From NCBI RefSeq assembly GCF_000719705.1, contig NZ_JOHO01000070.1:1-41959 (forward strand): a stretch of 41,959 bases of DNA, written 5' to 3'. Positions 32,689-41,571 of the stretch are shown here, in pieces. Position numbers and translations under genes: made by a program. This DNA is from Streptomyces sp. NRRL S-350 (lineage in GTDB: Bacteria; Actinomycetota; Actinomycetes; Streptomycetales; Streptomycetaceae). The notes below the pieces were generated by a model. That model did not search any database. It saw nothing but the letters and a program-made list of their open reading frames with translations, and was not told the DNA's origin. Within the stretch, counting starts at the first letter, position 1, and the number at the start of each line of letters is the position of its first letter.

Positions 32689-34200
32689 CTAGCGCCCGTA
32701 CTCCCGGGCGGCGGTCAGTCGGCCGCGGACGGCGGCGTGGACCTCGGCCTCCTCGGCCGGGTCGGCGGCGAGCCTGCGCAACCGCTCCAGCACACGCGCG
32801 TCGCCCGTGGTGGCGACATGGCGCGCGGCGAGCTCACGCGTGGACTCCTCGCAGTCCCAGAGGCACTCGACGGCCGGCCCCTCGGGAAAGTGCACGTCGG
32901 TGGCGGCGAGCGCCCGGGCGGCGCGGCCGCGCAGCTCCGAGGAGGCGGCCTCCCCGTAGATGTGGCGCAGGACCGGTACGGCGTCGGCGGCGGCCAGCCG
33001 CCCCGCACCGTCCACCAGGGATCCGAGCCCGGTGCCGGAGACCCCGCGCACGGAGACCCAGCGGCGCAGACCGGCGACCACCAGCGGCGCGTCCTCCGGC
33101 TCCCCGGCGTCGGCGAGCAGTTGGACGGCGGCCTCGCCGAGGGCACTGTCCGCGCCGCCGCTGGCCGGGTCGGCCCAGCGGCGGGCCTGCGCCAGCACCT
33201 CGGGGCCGCGCATCCGGCCGAGCAGTTCGAGGGCGGCCCGGACCATGCGGTCGTCCACGTCGGCGGCGGCGGCTTCGATCAGCTCGACGGCGGCCGGATC
33301 CCGTTGTTCGACGAGGTAGCGCAGGGCGGCGCGCCGGGCGGCGGGCAGGCCGTCCCGGGCCGCTTCCAGCAGCGCCGGGCGGTCCTCGGGCCGGACCACG
33401 GCCGTCAGGCAGCGGGCGGCCGCGGCGGCGCGGCGGTCCACCGCGTCGGGGCCGGTCGGGGAGTCGGTGCCGCGGGGGGGCTCCGGGCGGGCGTCGGGCC
33501 GACCGAGGAAGGCGTCGGCGCCCAGGCCGCCCAGTTCGCCCTGGTCGGCCCAGGCCAGCACGTCGGCGGTGGACCAGCCCGGGGTCACGCCGCTGCGGTT
33601 GATCTGGCGCTGCCACAGGTCGAAGGGGGACTGCTCGCCGGCCGCCGCCACTCTCGGGTGGTAGGCGGCCCACAGCCGCCAGGGCCGGGGCTCGTACGCG
33701 TTGCGGATGAACTCGCGCAGCTCGGCGTCGCCCTCGGGGCCGGGCGGGAAGTGGTCCAGCACGGCCGTGCCGAGCAGCAGCAGGCCGCGGTCGTCGTCGC
33801 GCAGGGCGAGTTCGTCGAGGGCCCAGGCCCAGTTGGCGCCGGTGGCGGCGTACTCGCGCAGCATCAGCAGCGCGTCGCGCCGGCCGTACGCGGCGAGGTG
33901 GCCCAGGACGGAGAGGGCGAGGCCGGTGCGGCTCTCGTCGTCGGTGACGAGGTCCTCGGCGGAGTGGAGGTGGTCCTCGATGCCGTCGAGGGGGGCCTCC
34001 AGCTCCATGTAGAGGCGGGCGTAGTAGAGGGAGCGGCTCTCGACCTGCCAGTCGGCTCGCGGATCCCTGGTGACGCACTCCTCCAGCGCGGCGATGGCTT
34101 CGGCACGGTCGGCGGCCAGCGCGTGGAGCTGCCCGTCACCACGGCCTCGCTGCAGGAGGCCTAGGAGGCTGGCACTGGGTGCTATCACTGGCTCGAACAT
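32689..34200 (-). CDS. HEAT-repeat-like protein
   Basis: The 503-residue soluble protein is built largely of helical repeats. The C-terminal half (about 260-500) shows successive HEAT-like units such as DGLPAARRAALRYLVEQRDPAAV, DVDDRMVRAALELLGRM and SELRGRAARALAATDV. The N-terminal half has other helical segments (ESRSLYYARLYMELEAPLDGIEDHL). Proteins of this type usually act as binding scaffolds; no catalytic motif is visible and I cannot name a partner. ATG 34200 was chosen because the open frame beyond it to 34800 lacks protein-like composition. Divergent from the PAS-like gene. Confidence 0.75.
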   Translation of the reverse strand: MFEPVIAPSASLLGLLQRGRGDGQLHALAADRAEAIAALEECVTRDPRADWQVESRSLYYARLYMELEAPLDGIEDHLHSAEDLVTDDESRTGLALSVLGHLAAYGRRDALLMLREYAATGANWAWALDELALRDDDRGLLLLGTAVLDHFPPGPEGDAELREFIRNAYEPRPWRLWAAYHPRVAAAGEQSPFDLWQRQINRSGVTPGWSTADVLAWADQGELGGLGADAFLGRPDARPEPPRGTDSPTGPDAVDRRAAAAARCLTAVVRPEDRPALLEAARDGLPAARRAALRYLVEQRDPAAVELIEAAAADVDDRMVRAALELLGRMRGPEVLAQARRWADPASGGADSALGEAAVQLLADAGEPEDAPLVVAGLRRWVSVRGVSGTGLGSLVDGAGRLAAADAVPVLRHIYGEAASSELRGRAARALAATDVHFPEGPAVECLWDCEESTRELAARHVATTGDARVLERLRRLAADPAEEAEVHAAVRGRLTAAREYGR

Positions 34201-34357
34201 GAGGTCAGCATCCGTTGCGGCGGTCGTAGTGGCAACGGGATTTCCGTCGCCGGGGGCTCTGGTCGGTACTGCGGTGGGCGCCCGGGCGCCGGAATCACCG
34301 AAGGTTACCGCCTCGGGCACGCTTCCGCCCACAGGGCGACGGGGCCCGCTGCCACAG

Positions 34358-34369
34358 TGGCATATGCCA
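34358..34369. promoter_or_regulatory. palindrome between divergent genes
   Basis: TGGCATATGCCA is a perfect 12-bp palindrome in the 289-base gap between the HEAT-repeat and PAS-like genes. The surrounding sequence (AGAGGAATTTTG) is unusually A/T-rich for this genome, so a regulatory site is plausible. Confidence 0.4.
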
Positions 34370-34489
34370 GAGGAATTTTGCCCTGCGATCTGTCCAAATC
34401 GCCCACAGGGGTGAGAACGCTGTGCGACAGTCTTCTCACTATCCGAACGACCCGCACGTGGCGGGCCGTCTCCGAGCGATGGACTCGTC

Positions 34490-35083
34490 ATGAACATGCC
34501 CTTAGGCGCCACCCGCCGACCGGACACCGCCACGGTGGACGGCGCCACGGCGGGCGCGAACGGCTCCGGCGAGCAGACCGGCAGCGGAACAGACGGCAGC
34601 GTGGACGGCACGGCACAGGAGTCGTCCGGCCCCTCGCTCGACGGCGCCGGCGACGGCGCCGCCGACGCCCCGGGGCCCGACCGCAGGAACGACCGCAGGA
34701 ACGACCCCAGGCACGACCGCAGCACCGACCCCGGGACCGACCCCGGGGCCGACCGCAGCCTCCTGGGCTGCGCCGAGTGGGACCTGCTGACCGACGGCAT
34801 CCGCTGGAACGCGGAGACCTACCTCCTCCTCGGGTGCGACCCGGACCACGGCCCGCTCAGCCTCGACCGGCTGCCCGACCGACTCCCCGAGGCGGACCGG
34901 CCCCTGCTGCGGCGGGTGATGACCGACGCCCTGGTGCACGGCCGCGTCGCCGCCGGCACCCTGCGGGTCCGCCGGCCCTGCGGCCGGCACCACAGCGTCG
35001 AGTACGCGGGCGAACCCGTCCTCGGCGTGGACGGAACCGTCACCGCGCTGCGCATGCTGCTCCGGCCGGCACCGCCGGACTGA
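34490..35083 (+). CDS. PAS-like domain protein with repetitive N terminus
   Basis: The 197-residue protein has a disordered N-terminal half rich in Gly, Asp, Thr and Ser, including a tandem stretch of Asp-Arg and Asp-Pro units (about 63-90) encoded by 12-base DNA repeats. The C-terminal half (about 92-190) looks like a PAS fold: WNAETYLLLGCDPDHGPLSL, PEADRPLLRRVMTDAL and LRVRRPCGRHHSVEYAGEPVLGVDG. No output domain is present, so it may be an adaptor or sensor fragment. ATG 34490 has no strong ribosome site. Confidence 0.65.
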   Translation: MNMPLGATRRPDTATVDGATAGANGSGEQTGSGTDGSVDGTAQESSGPSLDGAGDGAADAPGPDRRNDRRNDPRHDRSTDPGTDPGADRSLLGCAEWDLLTDGIRWNAETYLLLGCDPDHGPLSLDRLPDRLPEADRPLLRRVMTDALVHGRVAAGTLRVRRPCGRHHSVEYAGEPVLGVDGTVTALRMLLRPAPPD

Positions 35084-35110
35084 CCCCCGGCCGGGCCGGG
35101 GCCCGCGCCG

Positions 35111-36655
35111 TCACGTCAGCCGCGGCCGGTTCTTGGCGTCCGCCGCCCGCAGTTCCCGGCCCAGCTCAGCGCGGAGCTCGTCCACCACCGGCAGCCCCCG
35201 GTACGCCGCCGTCAGCCGGTACATCTCCCGCAGCCGGTCCCAGGTGCGGTGCGAGGAGTTCTGGCCGATCAGGTTCATCGCCATCTTGGCCTGCAGCTCC
35301 GCCGCGTCCGGCTCGCCCGTGATCAGGTGCACCGAAGCCAGGGTGATCCGGTCGAACAGCGCCGAGCGCAGCTGGCCGGTGCCCTCGCGCAAGGTGATCA
35401 CCCGCTCCGCGTGCCTGCGGGCCCTGGGCGCCGCCGCCGGGTCGTGCTCGGCCAGCGTGCGCAGCACCAGGGCCTGCATGCCGCGCAGTTCGGCCTCGTC
35501 GAAGACCTGCATCCAGGACGGCGGCGGCTCCGGCGACTCCTCGGCGAACAGGTCCTCGGCCTCACCGAGCAACCGGTAGGTGTCCTGCGAGTGCCCGATC
35601 GACGCGTGCGCCCACGCCTCGACGGTGTTCAGCATGGCGCGCGTTCTGGGCACCAGCTCGCCACCGGCCGCCTTGGCCGCCGACATCAGGTCGAGCGCGT
35701 CGTCGGCCCGGCCCAGGTGCACCATCTGCCGCGCGGCCCGCGAGATCGCCTCGCCGGCCCGAGGCCGGTCACCGGCCTCCTTGGCGGCCTCGGCCGCGAT
35801 CACGAAGTACCGCTGGGCGGTGGGCTCCAGGCCCACGTCGTGCGACATCCAGCCCGCCAGCACCGCGAGGTTTGCCGCCACCAGCCACAACCGCTGCTCC
35901 ACGGCCGGCGCGTGCCGGTGCGTCAACAAGCCGCCGACCTCGTTGAGTTGACCGACCACCGCCTTGCGCTGCAGTCCGCCGCCGCGGGCCGCGTCCCAGG
36001 CCCGGAAGACCTGCACCGAGCGCTCCAGCGACTCCACCTCGTCGAGCCCCACCGGACCCGCGTCGTACACGTCCACCACCGGGCGCGCCCCGCCCCCGGT
36101 GACCACCTGTCGGGGCCCGGGGACGGAGGCCGCGTACGCGACCGCGTCCCCGCCCAACCAGCCCTTCAGCGAGTCGGCGACGACCGCCCCGGCCGTGAGC
36201 GCGGCTCCGGCGCCCACCAATCCACGTCGGTTCAGCATGAGGTCCATTCCCGTGAACTCGGTGAGGACCGCGGCTGTTCGACCCGGCGACCATGGCACTG
36301 CTGCGGACGGCTCCGCTCCGGACCTGGTGGGCCGGTGTCGTTCCAGACCGAGGTCCTCAGTGGTGACGACACGGCCGAGCCGCTCCGTGAACACGGCCGC
36401 CAGCACCCTCGGCACCGGATCGCGCGGGATCTCCCCCTGCTCGATCCAACGCCGTACCCTCGACGTGTCGGTGGACAGCTGCATCTGCCCTATCGCGGCA
36501 CCCCGACGGTTGACCAGCCGCGCGAGCTCGCCCTTCGACCATCCGGTCAGGACGAACAGATCGGCGAGTCGGGTGTTGGGTCCCCTGCTCAATGAAGCCC
36601 CCAGGTTCCTCGGCTCCTTCGAGGCTAGAGGCTCCGGCAAGTGCCAGGCGAGCAT
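35111..36655 (-). CDS. NsdA-like regulator with TPR-like repeats
   Basis: The 514-residue protein has an N-terminal DNA-binding-like segment (about 30-80: [53 protein letters not shown]) and a long helical C-terminal part with TPR-like repeats (about 200-490). This layout matches NsdA, a negative regulator of differentiation and antibiotic production in Streptomyces; paralogues exist, so orthology is not claimed. A hydrophobic stretch ([18 protein letters not shown]) lies near 150. ATG 36655 has a weak ribosome site; TTG 36592, with a GGGGG tract upstream, would remove 21 residues. TAGTCT (36686-36681) is a candidate -10. Confidence 0.7.
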   Translation of the reverse strand: MLAWHLPEPLASKEPRNLGASLSRGPNTRLADLFVLTGWSKGELARLVNRRGAAIGQMQLSTDTSRVRRWIEQGEIPRDPVPRVLAAVFTERLGRVVTTEDLGLERHRPTRSGAEPSAAVPWSPGRTAAVLTEFTGMDLMLNRRGLVGAGAALTAGAVVADSLKGWLGGDAVAYAASVPGPRQVVTGGGARPVVDVYDAGPVGLDEVESLERSVQVFRAWDAARGGGLQRKAVVGQLNEVGGLLTHRHAPAVEQRLWLVAANLAVLAGWMSHDVGLEPTAQRYFVIAAEAAKEAGDRPRAGEAISRAARQMVHLGRADDALDLMSAAKAAGGELVPRTRAMLNTVEAWAHASIGHSQDTYRLLGEAEDLFAEESPEPPPSWMQVFDEAELRGMQALVLRTLAEHDPAAAPRARRHAERVITLREGTGQLRSALFDRITLASVHLITGEPDAAELQAKMAMNLIGQNSSHRTWDRLREMYRLTAAYRGLPVVDELRAELGRELRAADAKNRPRLT

Positions 36656-37078
36656 TCGCCACCGTTCGCCAGGGCCCGCCAGACTACTAAGCCAGTGCCC
36701 GACGGGTGTGTTGTAGGGGTGCGCCACTTCGCCCCCCGGGTCGGGCGGCGTCCCACCAGCGTCGGGGCAGTCCCCCGACGGTGTCACGGGGCGCTCCCGG
36801 TCCTCACCCGAGGGGGTGGCGCGGCCGGGTGGCGCGGGAGCGCCGGGCACGGCCACGGCAGTCCGGCCGACCGCATTCCCCAGGGTGCGGACGGCCGGAG
36901 CACAGCCGACCAGGGGTCCTCGACCCCGCGTCCGTGCCCGGCGCCCGCGCGCCACCCGCCGTACCGCACGCACCACCCCGCAGGGCCGCCGTCACGCCAG
37001 GAAGCACACGGCACCGGCCCTCCCCCGCCCCCGCGGGGCCGCACCCGCCGACGGACCGGAAGGGACCACCCTCAGCCC
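36656..37078. other. gene-free region between divergent NsdA-like and kinase genes
   Basis: I see no gene in these 423 bases. The sequence is very GC-rich and holds several C/G runs and frames without start signals. A candidate -10 for the leftward gene is near 36681-36686; no clear promoter for the rightward gene was found. Confidence 0.4.
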
Positions 37079-38317
37079 ATGTACTCCTCAGCGACGACCC
37101 CCACGCCGACCGCGCCCCGCGCCGCGCTGCGCCCCCCCACCGCAGCGACCGGCCGACCAGGCCCCAAGCAGGCTCCCCCCGCGAGCCGTCCGGTGGCTCC
37201 GCGCGGCGTCGAGGGCCGGGCCACGGACGCCCGGGTCGTCCCGGCCGGCCGTACCGCCCCGGGTCCTGTCGGCCGTACCGCGCTCGGGCTGCGCGGCCCC
37301 GAGACCGCTCCGCCGGCGGGCGGCCGGGTCCCGCTCGCCCGCCAGGCCGACGGGCAGGTGCTGCGCGCCCGGCGGCCCGGCCAGCCCGGCGGGCCCGAGC
37401 GGATCGATCCGTCGGCGCTGCAGACCCCGTCCGTCCGGGCCGCGCTGGCGAGCGTCGCGCGGATATGTCCCGCGTTCACCCCGCGCCAGGTCCTGCGCGA
37501 GGGCAGCCGCCACATCCTGGTGGCGGGCACCATCGGACGGGCTCCGGTGGTCGCCAAGTGCCTTGCGCCGCAGGCGGTGCGGAGTGAGTACTTCGAGCAG
37601 TTGGTGGCGGACTTCCACCACGAGGTCTCGGTGTACCGGGCGTTCGTCCGGCACCGCCCGCCGGTCCGGCTGCCCCGGCTGGTCGCGGCCGACCACGACC
37701 GCTGCGTGCTGGTCATGGAGCGCGTCCCCGGCCGCCCGGCCGCCCGGGAGCGCCACCCGGTCAACGCGCCCACCCCGGGCGAGGTGCGGGCGCTGCTCAC
37801 CGCCGTCCGGACGCTGAACCTGTGGCGGCCGCCGACCGACGTGTTCCAGCCGCGCATGGACTACCAGTGGGAGATCGCCCGCTACCACTCGGTGGGGCAG
37901 CTCACCGACCGGGACGCCGGAGACCTGCGCGGCCTGTTGCACGGCCTCGGCCACACCCCCCTCCAGCTCTGCCACGGCGACGCGCTGCTCAGCAACATGC
38001 TGCTGGCGCCATCCGGCCCGGTGCTGGTCGACTGGGAGCAGGCCGGCTGGTACCTGCCCGGGTACGACCTGGCGGTGCTGTGGAGCGTGCTCTCCGGGGA
38101 CACCGCGGCGCGCCGCCAGATCAGCCAACTCGCCCAGAGCGGCGGCACGCTGGCCCGGGACGCGTTCCTGGTGAACCTGGTGCTGGTGCTGATGCGCGAG
38201 ATCCGGCTGTACGACGTACCGGGGGCCGGCGAGGAACAGCGGATCATGATCCGCCGGCTCTACGACGACGCGGCGCTCGCCCGCCGGGCCGTCCGGGCCG
38301 CGGTCGGGACCCGCTGA
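37079..38317 (+). CDS. aminoglycoside-phosphotransferase-fold kinase (APH family)
   Basis: This 412-residue protein has a disordered Pro/Arg/Ala-rich N-terminal 110 residues followed by a small-molecule kinase fold. [17 protein letters not shown] supplies the nucleotide-binding lysine, [13 protein letters not shown] is the hinge region, [12 protein letters not shown] holds the catalytic HGD (299-301) and Asn306, and LVDWEQAG holds the metal-binding Asp318. The substrate is unknown; the family includes antibiotic, choline and homoserine kinases. ATG 37079 has GGAAGGG upstream. It is divergent from the NsdA-like regulator. A terminator follows. Confidence 0.8.
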   Translation: MYSSATTPTPTAPRAALRPPTAATGRPGPKQAPPASRPVAPRGVEGRATDARVVPAGRTAPGPVGRTALGLRGPETAPPAGGRVPLARQADGQVLRARRPGQPGGPERIDPSALQTPSVRAALASVARICPAFTPRQVLREGSRHILVAGTIGRAPVVAKCLAPQAVRSEYFEQLVADFHHEVSVYRAFVRHRPPVRLPRLVAADHDRCVLVMERVPGRPAARERHPVNAPTPGEVRALLTAVRTLNLWRPPTDVFQPRMDYQWEIARYHSVGQLTDRDAGDLRGLLHGLGHTPLQLCHGDALLSNMLLAPSGPVLVDWEQAGWYLPGYDLAVLWSVLSGDTAARRQISQLAQSGGTLARDAFLVNLVLVLMREIRLYDVPGAGEEQRIMIRRLYDDAALARRAVRAAVGTR

Positions 38318-38323
38318 ACCGGC

Positions 38324-38350
38324 GGCGCCGCGCCACGACAGCGCGGCGCC
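38324..38350. terminator. terminator after the APH-fold kinase
   Basis: GGCGCCGCGC (38324-38333) pairs with GCGCGGCGCC (38341-38350) over 10 bp with a 7-base loop. It begins 7 bases past the kinase stop and precedes the stop of the convergent acyl-CoA-dehydrogenase-like gene. Confidence 0.65.
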
Positions 38351-38366
38351 CGGCAGCGCCTCCGCG

Positions 38367-39689
38367 CTACGGCCGGGCGCCGCGCTCCAGGGCGGCCCGG
38401 CCGGCGGCCTCCAGAACGGTCTCCTCGGCAGCCAGGTGCACCCGGCTGCTGAGCACGTCCCGCAGGTAGCGCTCCAGCGGGTGACGTCGGCTCAGGCCGG
38501 GGTTCCCGGTGAGGGCGACGGCCTGCTGGACGGCCGTCGTCGCGGCCCGGGTGGCCAGCAGGTGGGCCGGTCCGGTCCGGGCGACGGCGTCCGGCTCGCC
38601 CCGGTCCACCCGGGCCGCGAGGCCCGCGACCAGTTCCTCGGCGCCGATCAGCTGGGCCTCGATCTCGCCGAGGGCGCAGCGGTAGCGGGGCAGGGTGCCG
38701 AGCGGTTCGGTCAGGTTGGCCGGGGTGCGCCGGCCGAGGAAGCGGACCAGCCAGGACTCGGCAGCGCGGGCGACGCCGATCGCCACCGCGGACAGGGCCA
38801 GATCGTGCCAGGCGCGGGAGAGTTCGGCCTCCGCCCCTTCTCCCGGTCCGCGGCCGCCGAGACCGAGCGCGAGATCGGCCGGCACCCGGACCCGGTCCAG
38901 CACCACGTCGTGGCCGGCGCTGGCCCGCAGCCCGAGCTGGTCCCAGGTCGGGTCGATCTCCAGGCCCTCGCTCTCGCCGCGGACCAGGAACGTGCCGATC
39001 CTCGGCTCCGCCTCGTCGGTCCGCGCGGTCACCGCCATCCAGGCCAGCGCTTCGGCACCGGTGCAGTAGGTCTTCCGGCCCGTCAGCAGCCAGCCGTCGC
39101 CGTCCCGCCGGGCGACCGTCCGCGGCAGCTCACCCGGCTGCGCACCGGGCTCCGCCCACAGCGTGTTGACCAGCGCGGGGCCGCGCCGGGACTCCGTGAG
39201 CAGCTTCCGGTAGCCGGCCGTCGGCCAGTCGGCGCGACGGGCCTGCGCGGCGTGCCGCAGCAGGGTGAAGGCCGTGACCACGGCTACCGAGGCGTCCCCC
39301 CGGCCGAGTTGGGACAGCACCCGGACGGTGTCGGTGAGCGTGCCGCCCGGCCCGCCGTACTTGCGGGAGACGGTGAGGGTGAGCAGACCGGCCTCGTGGA
39401 CCGCCTCGATTCCCTGGTAGGGGAAGGTCGCGTCGCGGTCGTGCTCCTCGGCGCGGGCGGCGAGGAGGTCGACCACCCGGGGCAGCCCGGCCAGGGCGGA
39501 CTCGACGGCCGCGCGGTCGGGCGAGTGGTCGGACTCCGGTCGGCCGGAACCGGGTTGGCCGGAAATCGACGCCGACGGAGTCGTCCGGGACCGGCGGGCG
39601 GTCGGACTGTCGACGGTCGGGCGGTCCTCCGGCGAGCGGTCGGAGGACGGGCGGTCGGAGGACGGGCGGTCGGCGGCGCGGGTCGTCAT
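38367..39689 (-). CDS. acyl-CoA dehydrogenase-fold flavoprotein, possibly a sulfur-related monooxygenase
   Basis: The 440-residue protein has the three-domain acyl-CoA dehydrogenase fold. Recognisable parts are YQGIEAVHEAGLLTLTVSRKYGGPGG, LLTGRKTYCTGAEALAWMAVTA, the beta domain with WDQLGLRASAGHDVVLDRVRVP, and a C-terminal helix bundle. No typical catalytic glutamate context of fatty-acid enzymes stands out, and the pattern resembles the DszC/SfnB group of flavin monooxygenases. The first 60 residues are low-complexity, with DRPSSDRPSSDRSPEDRP encoded by 15-base repeats. ATG 39689 has GGAGG upstream. A leader peptide typical of sulfur-related genes precedes it, which supports a role in sulfur assimilation. 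Confidence 0.75.
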   Translation of the reverse strand: MTTRAADRPSSDRPSSDRSPEDRPTVDSPTARRSRTTPSASISGQPGSGRPESDHSPDRAAVESALAGLPRVVDLLAARAEEHDRDATFPYQGIEAVHEAGLLTLTVSRKYGGPGGTLTDTVRVLSQLGRGDASVAVVTAFTLLRHAAQARRADWPTAGYRKLLTESRRGPALVNTLWAEPGAQPGELPRTVARRDGDGWLLTGRKTYCTGAEALAWMAVTARTDEAEPRIGTFLVRGESEGLEIDPTWDQLGLRASAGHDVVLDRVRVPADLALGLGGRGPGEGAEAELSRAWHDLALSAVAIGVARAAESWLVRFLGRRTPANLTEPLGTLPRYRCALGEIEAQLIGAEELVAGLAARVDRGEPDAVARTGPAHLLATRAATTAVQQAVALTGNPGLSRRHPLERYLRDVLSSRVHLAAEETVLEAAGRAALERGARP

Positions 39690-39855
39690 GATGCGGTGCC
39701 TCCGGGCGGCAGCGTGGGCTCGACGAATGCGGGCGGCACGCCGTAGGGGCGCGCGGTACCGGCTGGCGGCCCCGGAGGCCGGTTCGCGGCCCGCCCCCGG
39801 ATTCCGGCGTCGACCCGGCGAGGCCGAGCGCCCGCCGCCGGGGGACGGATCCCCC

Positions 39856-39939
39856 TCAGCGGCCCGGACACACCGCGCTGGCGGTGCGCCGCAGGTCCAG
39901 ATGCCTGCGGCGGGTCAGCAGCGGTGGACGGCACGGCAT
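39856..39939 (-). CDS. 27-residue 'RRHLDL' leader peptide
   Basis: ATG 39939 to TGA 39856 encodes 27 residues ending RRRHLDLRRTASAVCPGR. That end matches the short actinobacterial leader peptides (RRHxDLxRxxSAxC) often found before sulfur-assimilation genes, with the cysteine near the end. A strong promoter places the transcription start at the ATG, so it is probably leaderless. The likely role is cysteine-responsive attenuation of the flavoprotein gene 166 bases downstream; that mechanism is inference. Confidence 0.8.
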   Translation of the reverse strand: MPCRPPLLTRRRHLDLRRTASAVCPGR

Positions 39940-39946
39940 GTTCGCG

Positions 39947-39976
39947 ACTGTACGAACCGTTGATCGATACCGTCAA
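39947..39976 (-). promoter_or_regulatory. promoter of the leader peptide-flavoprotein operon
   Basis: On the minus strand TTGACG (39976-39971), an 18-base spacer and TACAGT (39952-39947) form a near-consensus promoter. The transcription start falls at or next to the leader peptide ATG at 39939. Confidence 0.8.
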
Positions 39977-40005
39977 GCAACGTCCGCCTCCCGGGCGGGC
40001 GCCGG

Positions 40006-40500
40006 TCAGCCCTGCTGAAACATGTCCGCCGGGAGCGGCTTCAGCAGCTGGTACAGGTCGTCCGAAATCGGCCGGTCCCACGAGGCGATGGTGACCAGGA
40101 CGCCGTCACTGCGGTCGAACTGGGCGCAGAACACGCGCTCCTCGCTGACCTTGACCTTCTTCACGATCAGCAGGTCGTCCCCGAGCATGACCGGAAAGTC
40201 CTCGGCCGAGACGAACTCGACCGGCTCGTCGTTCTCCAGCGCCGCGAGCAGCTGCCGCACCTCGAAGGGCACGTCCTCGCCGGTCTCCCGGGCGGGCGAA
40301 CCCTCGGGGAGGTTGCCGATGAACATCGCCGGGCCTCTGCCGCCGAACAGGTCGTAGCGCAGGAAGATCCCCTGGCAGGAGCCGTCCGGGCCGGTCATCA
40401 TGGCCGCACCGAAGTCGCCGGGCCAGTCGCCCGGGTCCATCGCGAGCACGTCGAAGTCCGGGCCGGCGGGCTGTCCGGAGCGACGGCGGAGAAAAGACAT
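40006..40500 (-). CDS. conserved hypothetical protein
   Basis: I do not recognise a function for this 164-residue acidic, soluble protein. It begins with a basic SFLRRRSGQPAG segment, then a mixed alpha/beta body with CQGIFLRYDLFGGRGPAMFIG, FEVRQLLAALENDEPVEF and LLIVKKVKVSEERVFCAQFDRSDGVLVTIAS. Codon use and the clear end make it a real gene. ATG 40500 has no ribosome site, but TACGAT (40512-40507) lies six bases upstream, so it is probably translated from a leaderless mRNA. Confidence 0.75.
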   Translation of the reverse strand: MSFLRRRSGQPAGPDFDVLAMDPGDWPGDFGAAMMTGPDGSCQGIFLRYDLFGGRGPAMFIGNLPEGSPARETGEDVPFEVRQLLAALENDEPVEFVSAEDFPVMLGDDLLIVKKVKVSEERVFCAQFDRSDGVLVTIASWDRPISDDLYQLLKPLPADMFQQG

Positions 40501-40577
40501 GGGAACATCGTACGTGTCCGGCACACCGCGTTCGCGAGGTGGGTGGGGCCCCGACGGGGGGCGGACGGGAGATCGAC

Positions 40578-40622
40578 GCTCAGAGACCAATGTTGACTCT
40601 GAGCAACCGTCCGGGCTACGTT
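40578..40622 (+). promoter_or_regulatory. orphan promoter with inverted repeat
   Basis: TTGACT (40593-40598), an 18-base spacer and TACGTT (40617-40622) make a good rightward promoter. GCTCAGAG (40578-40585) and CTCTGAGC (40597-40604) form an 8-bp inverted repeat around its -35. No convincing gene lies downstream on this strand. Confidence 0.5.
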
Positions 40623-41078
40623 CGGTTCAGCACGACAGCCGTTCTGGGTTTCACCCTCCGGGGGGACGGCACGTCGCAACGCGGCCCTACACGCGTTTCC
40701 CTCACCGTGCACTTTTCGTGCCGAACTGCCGAGCACCCAGCTCCGTCACCGCACACAGCACGAACACACAAGCCAACAGTTCCATGCATCACAAGCCAGA
40801 TCCGCGGGGCCCCGGCCTGTCGCTCCCGTGGATCTGCTCGGGACGCCGCCGCGTGGGGGCGTGCGGGTCCCGAGCGTCGGTGCCGCATCCGAGTCGCTCT
40901 CGGTTTCGGCGCCAGCCTCCCGGCGACTGCCGGCCCTTCACGGGGCCGGGACCGGCCGACGCACCCCGGTGCGCAGGGGATTACTGGGAGGATGGCCTGG
41001 CAGCAATGCCGGGCCGCACAGCAGGCGCCGTGTCTGGCCGCGTGGGGGCGGTGGGCACGGCGTCTGCCTGTGCCCAAT

Positions 41079-41107
41079 ACTCTGAGCTGCGTTTGTCTAA
41101 CAGTCAA
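41079..41107 (-). promoter_or_regulatory. orphan leftward promoter
   Basis: On the minus strand TTGACT (41107-41102), a 17-base spacer and CAGAGT (41084-41079) match the housekeeping consensus well. Transcription would run toward 40500, through sequence without a convincing gene. Confidence 0.5.
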
Positions 41108-41172
41108 CAGAAATTCTGACGGGGCACGCTCAATGGATCATCGGTCGTGACGTTCGGCCCGATGGATCGCCT

Positions 41173-41212
41173 GCGGAGCGGCCCCCCGGTCACTCCCGGG
41201 GGGCCGCTCCGC
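41173..41212. terminator. terminator beyond the DUF397 gene
   Basis: GCGGAGCGGCCCCCCGG (41173-41189) pairs perfectly over 17 bp with 41196-41212, leaving a 6-base loop. It lies 63 bases past the leftward DUF397 stop and may also stop transcription arriving from the left. Confidence 0.8.
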
Positions 41213-41275
41213 CCGTGGCTCGAGTGCTCACGTCCCCTGCCCAGGCGCTCGCGTGCCCGCCCGAGCGCCGGCGGC

Positions 41276-41539
41276 TCAGGTGAGGTCGAACTCGCCGTCC
41301 CGCGCGCCGAGCACGAAGGCCCGCCACTCAGCCGGCGTGAAGACCAGGATCGGCCCGTCCTCCTGGCGGCCGTCCCGCATCCCGATGTACCCGTCCACAA
41401 AGGCGATCTGGACGTCCCCGACACCCTGGCTGCTGCACAACCACTCCGCCCCGGTGAAGTCCACCCTGGGCTTCCCGCTCGGCGCCGGCTCCGGCTGCGC
41501 GCCCGCGGTCTCCGTGCTCGTTCCGCTGTTGACTGCCAC
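41276..41539 (-). CDS. DUF397-family protein
   Basis: This 87-residue protein matches DUF397, a small actinobacterial family usually paired with XRE-type regulators. The pattern is TGAEWLCSSQGVGDVQIAFVDG, then MRDGRQEDGPILVFTPAEWRAFVLGARDGEF. The usual early Cys-Val-Glu-Val segment is replaced by VQIAFVDG. Start GTG 41539 has GGGAGGAG ten bases upstream and a promoter that would start transcription near 41565; ATG 41563 is an alternative with no ribosome site. No XRE partner is visible beside it; the rightward gene is truncated. Confidence 0.85.
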   Translation of the reverse strand: MAVNSGTSTETAGAQPEPAPSGKPRVDFTGAEWLCSSQGVGDVQIAFVDGYIGMRDGRQEDGPILVFTPAEWRAFVLGARDGEFDLT

Positions 41540-41571
41540 TGACCGATCTCCTCCCGACAGCATTCGGGACC

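Larger units (their letters stand above)
40501..41275. other. gene-poor region with two convergent promoters
   Basis: I see no convincing protein gene in these 775 bases. Open frames exist on both strands but lack ribosome sites and have protein-unlike composition (many Arg, Cys and His). Parts (about 40720-40790) are less GC-rich than the rest of the window. It holds the two promoter-like sequences listed separately and a terminator near its right end. An RNA gene or a decayed gene is possible. Confidence 0.45.

Noticed and set aside
39686..40081. 131-codon leftward frame ending in the start codon of the acyl-CoA dehydrogenase-like gene (ATGA overlap)
   Set aside because: The product is Pro/Arg/Gly-rich without motifs, and the frame runs over the well-supported promoter and leader peptide in another frame. 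The overlap is probably chance.
40616..41107. 163-codon leftward frame in the gene-poor region
   Set aside because: Its start coincides with the -35 of the leftward promoter, there is no ribosome site, and the composition (Arg, Cys, His) is not protein-like.
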